Source of the DNA: an uncultured Cytophagaceae bacterium
Lineage (GTDB): Bacteria; Bacteroidota; Bacteroidia; Cytophagales; Microscillaceae
Assembly (NCBI GenBank): GCA_937899305.1
Contig: CALDJV010000693.1
Span: 1 to 10,068 of the forward strand
DNA: 10,068 nt
Direction: 5' to 3'
The notes beneath the pieces were generated by a model. It saw only the letters and a program-made list of their open reading frames with translations. It made no database searches and was not told the DNA's origin. A program made the position numbers and the translations under genes. Shown here in pieces: positions 6,993-10,068 of the stretch (position 1 is its first letter; every line of letters starts with the position of its first letter).

Positions 6993-8252
6993 ATGAAGAA
7001 ACTAAGCCTACTTATTGTGGTGCTGCTATTGGCCACCAGTGTACGGGCATCCTACATTTTGGTACCCATGGACAAAGGCCAGAAAAACCACCTCAAAGCC
7101 TATGGCATTGCCTATTGGGTGCTCAAAAAAGGGGGAGAAATAGATTGGCTTCTGAACTACCAAGGAGGAAGCTTTATGTTCAAGTCCAACCAAGTATTTA
7201 TCAACGAATTGGTCATTCGAGGAGTGAGTTATCAAGTCATTTCCAACGCCTCGGCCAATGGTATCTTAGAAAAAATTGGGCGCAATGATGTGAATATGGA
7301 TGCTGTGAAGCTCGATAAGCCACCCAAAATTGCGGTATACTCTCCCAAATCAAAGCAACCTTGGGACGATGCCGTAACCTTGGTACTCACCTATGCCGAA
7401 ATCCCCTATGATGTGATATTTGACGATGAAGTGATGACCAACAAGTTGCCCAAATATGATTGGCTTCACTTGCATCACGAAGACTTTACGGGCCAGTATG
7501 GTAAGTTTTACAGTGCGTATCGCAATCGCCCCTGGTACATCAAACAGCAACGCGAGTTTGAAGCCATGGCGCGTAAGCATGGGTTCAAAAAAGTGTCTCA
7601 GTTGAAACTTGCGGTCACCAAAAAAATCAGAGATTACTGTGCGAGTGGAGGCTTTTTGTTTGCCATGTGTTCGGCTACCGATACCTACGACATTGCCTTG
7701 GCGGCCGATGGAGTAGACATTTGTGAGCGAATGTACGATGGTGACCCTGCCGACCCGGCGGCCCAACGAAAGCTGAACTTTAAAAATACGTTTGCCTTCC
7801 GAAACTTTCGCATCAGTCGTAACCCGTTTGAGTACGAATATTCTAACATCGATAATCAACAATTCGAACGCGGTTTGAGAGAAGCCAATGACTTCTTTAC
7901 CTTGTTTAAGTTTTCGGCCAAGTGGGATCCCATCCCCACCATGTTGACCCAATGCCATACTCAAGTAGTGAAAGGATTTATGGGACAAACTACCGCTTTC
8001 AAAAAACGATTGGTGAAGCCAGATGTCATCATTATGGGTGAAACCAAACAAGCCAAGGAAGCGCGTTACATTCATGGTACTTTTGGCAAAGGAACCTGGA
8101 CCTTCTACGGAGGACACGATCCAGAAGATTATCAACATTTTGTAGGAGAAGAACCCACCGATTTGAATCTACATCCCAATTCGCCTGGTTATCGCCTTAT
8201 TTTGAACAATATTTTGTTTCCTGCTGCCCGCAAGAAGAAGCAAAAGACCTGA
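6993..8252 (+). CDS. Secreted 'asparagine synthetase B'-type protein of Bacteroidota, paralogue 1
   Basis: From memory, databases label this 420-residue Bacteroidota family 'asparagine synthetase B'. The sequence does not support that name: there is no Cys2 amidotransferase N-terminus and no ATP-pyrophosphatase SGGxDS loop. A signal peptide is clear (MKKLSLLIVVLLLATSVRA, cleaved before SYILVPMD), so the protein should act in the periplasm or outside the cell. Conserved blocks include PKIAVYSPK (111-119), PWDDAVTLVLTYAEIPYDV (123-141), DWLHLHHEDFTGQYGK (156-171), GGFLFAMCSATDTYDIA (219-235) and GTFGKGTWTFYGGHDPEDY (362-380). A Cys at 226 after a hydrophobic strand, and His361 and His375 further on, recall the nucleophile turn and His partner of class I glutamine amidotransferase-like folds. 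That link is inference. The tail AARKKKQKT is strongly basic. It may share regulation with paralogue 2, 429 bases downstream on the same strand. Confidence 0.85.
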   Translation: MKKLSLLIVVLLLATSVRASYILVPMDKGQKNHLKAYGIAYWVLKKGGEIDWLLNYQGGSFMFKSNQVFINELVIRGVSYQVISNASANGILEKIGRNDVNMDAVKLDKPPKIAVYSPKSKQPWDDAVTLVLTYAEIPYDVIFDDEVMTNKLPKYDWLHLHHEDFTGQYGKFYSAYRNRPWYIKQQREFEAMARKHGFKKVSQLKLAVTKKIRDYCASGGFLFAMCSATDTYDIALAADGVDICERMYDGDPADPAAQRKLNFKNTFAFRNFRISRNPFEYEYSNIDNQQFERGLREANDFFTLFKFSAKWDPIPTMLTQCHTQVVKGFMGQTTAFKKRLVKPDVIIMGETKQAKEARYIHGTFGKGTWTFYGGHDPEDYQHFVGEEPTDLNLHPNSPGYRLILNNILFPAARKKKQKT

Positions 8253-8350
8253 TTGTTTTGATGCTATGAGTCATCTTAGACCCGACAGGTAGGCTGTTCA
8301 GAATTAGTGAATTTCTTCCCCTGGTTTTTATCAAAGAAGTTGAGTACCAA

Positions 8351-8451
8351 CCAAGCCCCTCCTAACCTCCCCGAAAGGGGAGGAACGTTACTCGCGGTAG
8401 CTTCTCCGCGACGTTTTCTCCCCTTTTGGGGAGAGTAAGAGGGGCCTCTGG
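8351..8451. repeat. Three-arm palindromic element
   Basis: The outer arms pair imperfectly (8351-8389 with 8411-8451; compare CCAAGCCCCTCCTAACC with the reverse complement of the right end, CCAGAGGCCCCTCTTAC). Each arm is itself a hairpin: CCTCCCC-GAAA-GGGGAGG (8366-8383) and CTCCCC-TTTT-GGGGAG (8418-8433). A third hairpin sits in the middle: AACGT, then CGCGG (8393-8397) pairing with CCGCG (8406-8410), then ACGTT. Strands could therefore fold either as one long stem or as a cloverleaf. From general knowledge, 'cccctcctaacctcccc' palindromes recur in many Bacteroidota genomes. Confidence 0.75.
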
Positions 8452-8585
8452 TGGCATTGAACGTCTTTCACTTTTATCACAAGATTTAAATGAGTATATT
8501 ATTCTAACAATAGAACTACTCTAATTTCTGAAACTCATAAAGGCGCCAAAAACACGGGGTACTTTTTTGAAATTCTGAACAGCCT

Positions 8586-8614
8586 ACCCGACAGGTTTCA
8601 AAAACCTGTCAGGT
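8586..8614. repeat. Short palindrome at the right end of the composite repeat
   Basis: Bases 8586-8598 (ACCCGACAGGTTT) pair with 8602-8614 (AAACCTGTCAGGT) around a three-base loop, with one mismatch. The hairpin may also serve as a terminator of read-through from paralogue 1. Just downstream, TAACTTTC (8618-8625) is one base off the -7 consensus and could start the paralogue 2 transcript, although its -33 partner is poor. Confidence 0.6.
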
Positions 8615-8681
8615 CTCTAACTTTCCTAGTAAAACGGCATTAGACTACAAACAAAAAAACCAACATTAAACAACAATATTC

Positions 8682-9944
8682 ATGAAGAGAGCATTCATTG
8701 TACTTATGCTGTTGGCGGTATCTTGGGGAGTACGCGCCAACTATATCCTTGTCCCTATGGACAAATCACAAAAAAATCATTTAAAAGCCTACGGAGTTAC
8801 TTTTTGGGTGCTACAGCAAGGCATAGAAGCCGACTGGCTATTGAATTATCGGGGAGGGAGCTTTATGTTCAAACATACCCAAAAGTTTCAAAACGAACTG
8901 GTAGTGCGGGGCGTAAGTTATGAAGTGATTTCCAATGCCTCGGCCAGTCAGATTTTGGAAGAAATAGCGCGGGTAGATCGTAATATGGATGCCATCAAGT
9001 TAGACAAAGCCCCTAAAATCGCGGTATATTCTCCTAAATTCAAACAACCCTGGGACGATGCCGTGACCTTGGTATTGACCTACGCTGAAATTCCCTACGA
9101 TGTGGTATTTGATGAAGAGGTGCTGACCAATAAGTTGCCCAAATATGATTGGTTGCATTTACACCACGAAGATTTTACGGGGCAGTATGGAAAGGTATAC
9201 CGTATTTTTCGTCATAAACCCTGGTACATCAAACAAAAGAAAGCTTTTGAAGAAACCGCTAGAAAATTTGGCTATAAAAAAGTATCTCAAATGAAATTGG
9301 CCGTGGTCAAGAGAATTCGGGAGTACTGCGCAGGAGGAGGCTTTTTGTTTGCCATGTGTTCCGCTGCTGATACCTACGATATTGCCCTTTCGGCCGAAGG
9401 CGTAGATATTTGCGAATCGATGTACGATGGCGATCCAGCTGACCCGGCTGCTCAGAGTAAGTTGAGTTATAAAAATACTTTTGCTTTTCGGAACTTCAAA
9501 TTGAGCCGCAATCCGTTCGAATATGAGTATTCCAACATTGACAATCAGTACTTTGAAAGAGGGCTCAACGAAAGCAATGACTTTTTTACCCTGTTTAAGT
9601 TTTCGGCCAAATGGGACCCCATTCCAGCCATGCTTACTCAAAATCACCAGAATGTGATCAAAGGTTTTTTGGGACAAACTACCGCTTTCAAAAAACGATT
9701 GGTCAAGCCAGATGTCATCGTAATGGGCGAAACCAAACAAGCCAATGAAGTACGTTACATTCACGGGAGCTTTGGCAAGGGTACCTGGACTTTTTACGGT
9801 GGACACGATCCAGAGGATTATCGTCACCAAACGGGTGAGGAGCCTACTGATTTGAATTTACACCCCACGTCACCCGGCTACCGCCTGATACTCAACAATA
9901 TTTTGTTCCCAGCTGCCCGCAAAAAAAAGCAAAAGACTTGGTAA
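8682..9944 (+). CDS. Secreted 'asparagine synthetase B'-type protein of Bacteroidota, paralogue 2
   Basis: This protein is colinear with paralogue 1 without gaps, 420 residues against 419, the only length difference being a final Trp. Over residues 110-230, aligned by eye, 97 of 121 positions are identical. The signal peptide has a different sequence but the same layout (MKRAFIVLMLLAVSWGVRA before NYILVPMD), so both should be exported. The putative nucleophile turn LFAMCSAAD (Cys226), the HHEDFTGQYGK block, the His361 and His375 positions and the basic tail AARKKKQKTW are all kept, which argues that both copies are functional. Differences cluster in the signal peptide, residues 65-100, the 172-197 helix and the surface near 385. 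The function is not known to me; the usual database name looks wrong. The ATG at 8682 is the only start placing the signal peptide at the N-terminus, and its leader is A-rich with no Shine-Dalgarno motif. Confidence 0.85.
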   Translation: MKRAFIVLMLLAVSWGVRANYILVPMDKSQKNHLKAYGVTFWVLQQGIEADWLLNYRGGSFMFKHTQKFQNELVVRGVSYEVISNASASQILEEIARVDRNMDAIKLDKAPKIAVYSPKFKQPWDDAVTLVLTYAEIPYDVVFDEEVLTNKLPKYDWLHLHHEDFTGQYGKVYRIFRHKPWYIKQKKAFEETARKFGYKKVSQMKLAVVKRIREYCAGGGFLFAMCSAADTYDIALSAEGVDICESMYDGDPADPAAQSKLSYKNTFAFRNFKLSRNPFEYEYSNIDNQYFERGLNESNDFFTLFKFSAKWDPIPAMLTQNHQNVIKGFLGQTTAFKKRLVKPDVIVMGETKQANEVRYIHGSFGKGTWTFYGGHDPEDYRHQTGEEPTDLNLHPTSPGYRLILNNILFPAARKKKQKTW

Positions 9945-10068
9945 GTAATTCGTGAAAAATAAAGTTTCGTTTTGACTTCAAGTTGAAGGTTCATCTTTGG
10001 TCCACAGTCGATAGTCCAATGCTGTTTCCTTAAGAAGAATATATTTAAAGGAATTATTCCGATTTTCC

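Larger units (their letters stand above)
8278..8616. repeat. Composite repeat with inverted ends between the paralogues (MITE/REP-like)
   Basis: The segment starts with a 28-base unit (8278-8305: AGACCCGACAGG then TAGGCTGTTCAGAATT) and ends with the same unit inverted (8571-8616). The right copy carries 18 extra bases that complete a second hairpin arm; the left copy lacks them. The shared 18-base part, 8288-8305 with 8571-8588, is a perfect inverted repeat. No open frame or transposase lies inside and no clear target duplication is seen outside. The layout resembles a small non-autonomous mobile element or nested dispersed repeats. It takes up most of the 429-base gap, so little room is left for other signals. 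Confidence 0.6.

Noticed and set aside
7350..8138. Long open frame on the minus strand inside paralogue 1, with a counterpart at 9159-9830 in paralogue 2
   Set aside because: Both mirror the coding frame of the sense genes, and the resemblance between them follows from the paralogy. There is no promoter, signal or family motif.

Overview
The window looks like a chromosomal stretch from a member of Bacteroidota, probably a marine Cytophagales relative (Microscilla-like is only a guess). The grounds are a propeller-type two-component sensor fragment, two copies of the secreted family that databases call 'asparagine synthetase B' in this phylum, an exact TTTG-N19-TAnnTTTG promoter of the Bacteroidota type, AT-rich gene leaders without Shine-Dalgarno motifs, and intergenic palindromes of a kind common in these genomes.

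Left part (1-5232, all genes on the minus strand). The main item is a compact locus read right to left: a membrane-anchored endonuclease/exonuclease/phosphatase protein, a two-domain GNAT acetyltransferase, a YcaO enzyme and its partner TfuA, with gaps of 10, 15 and 4 bases. Behind tfuA, with its own consensus promoter and a hairpin terminator, lies a 75-codon gene for a cysteine-free, very acidic peptide carrying a tandem octad repeat. YcaO activates peptide backbone amides with ATP. Paired with TfuA it is known to make thioamides, as in methyl-coenzyme M reductase of methanogens and in thiovarsolin-type peptides. I read the small peptide as the likely substrate, giving a candidate RiPP (ribosomally made, modified peptide) system that I do not recognise. 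The GNAT and the phosphodiesterase-like protein may be tailoring, immunity or unrelated passengers. To the left of the locus lies a truncated sensor gene.

Middle (5184-6992). A perfect 44-base palindrome separates the locus from a stand-alone MacB/FtsX-type ABC permease gene on the minus strand. A 521-base AT-rich divergent spacer follows with no gene I can support.

Right part (6993-10068, plus strand). Two tandem paralogues of about 420 residues encode secreted proteins roughly 80% identical over the block aligned by eye. Between them lies a composite repeat of about 339 bases, with inverted ends and a central three-arm palindrome, resembling a non-autonomous mobile or REP-like element. No rRNA, tRNA, CRISPR array or transposase gene was seen.
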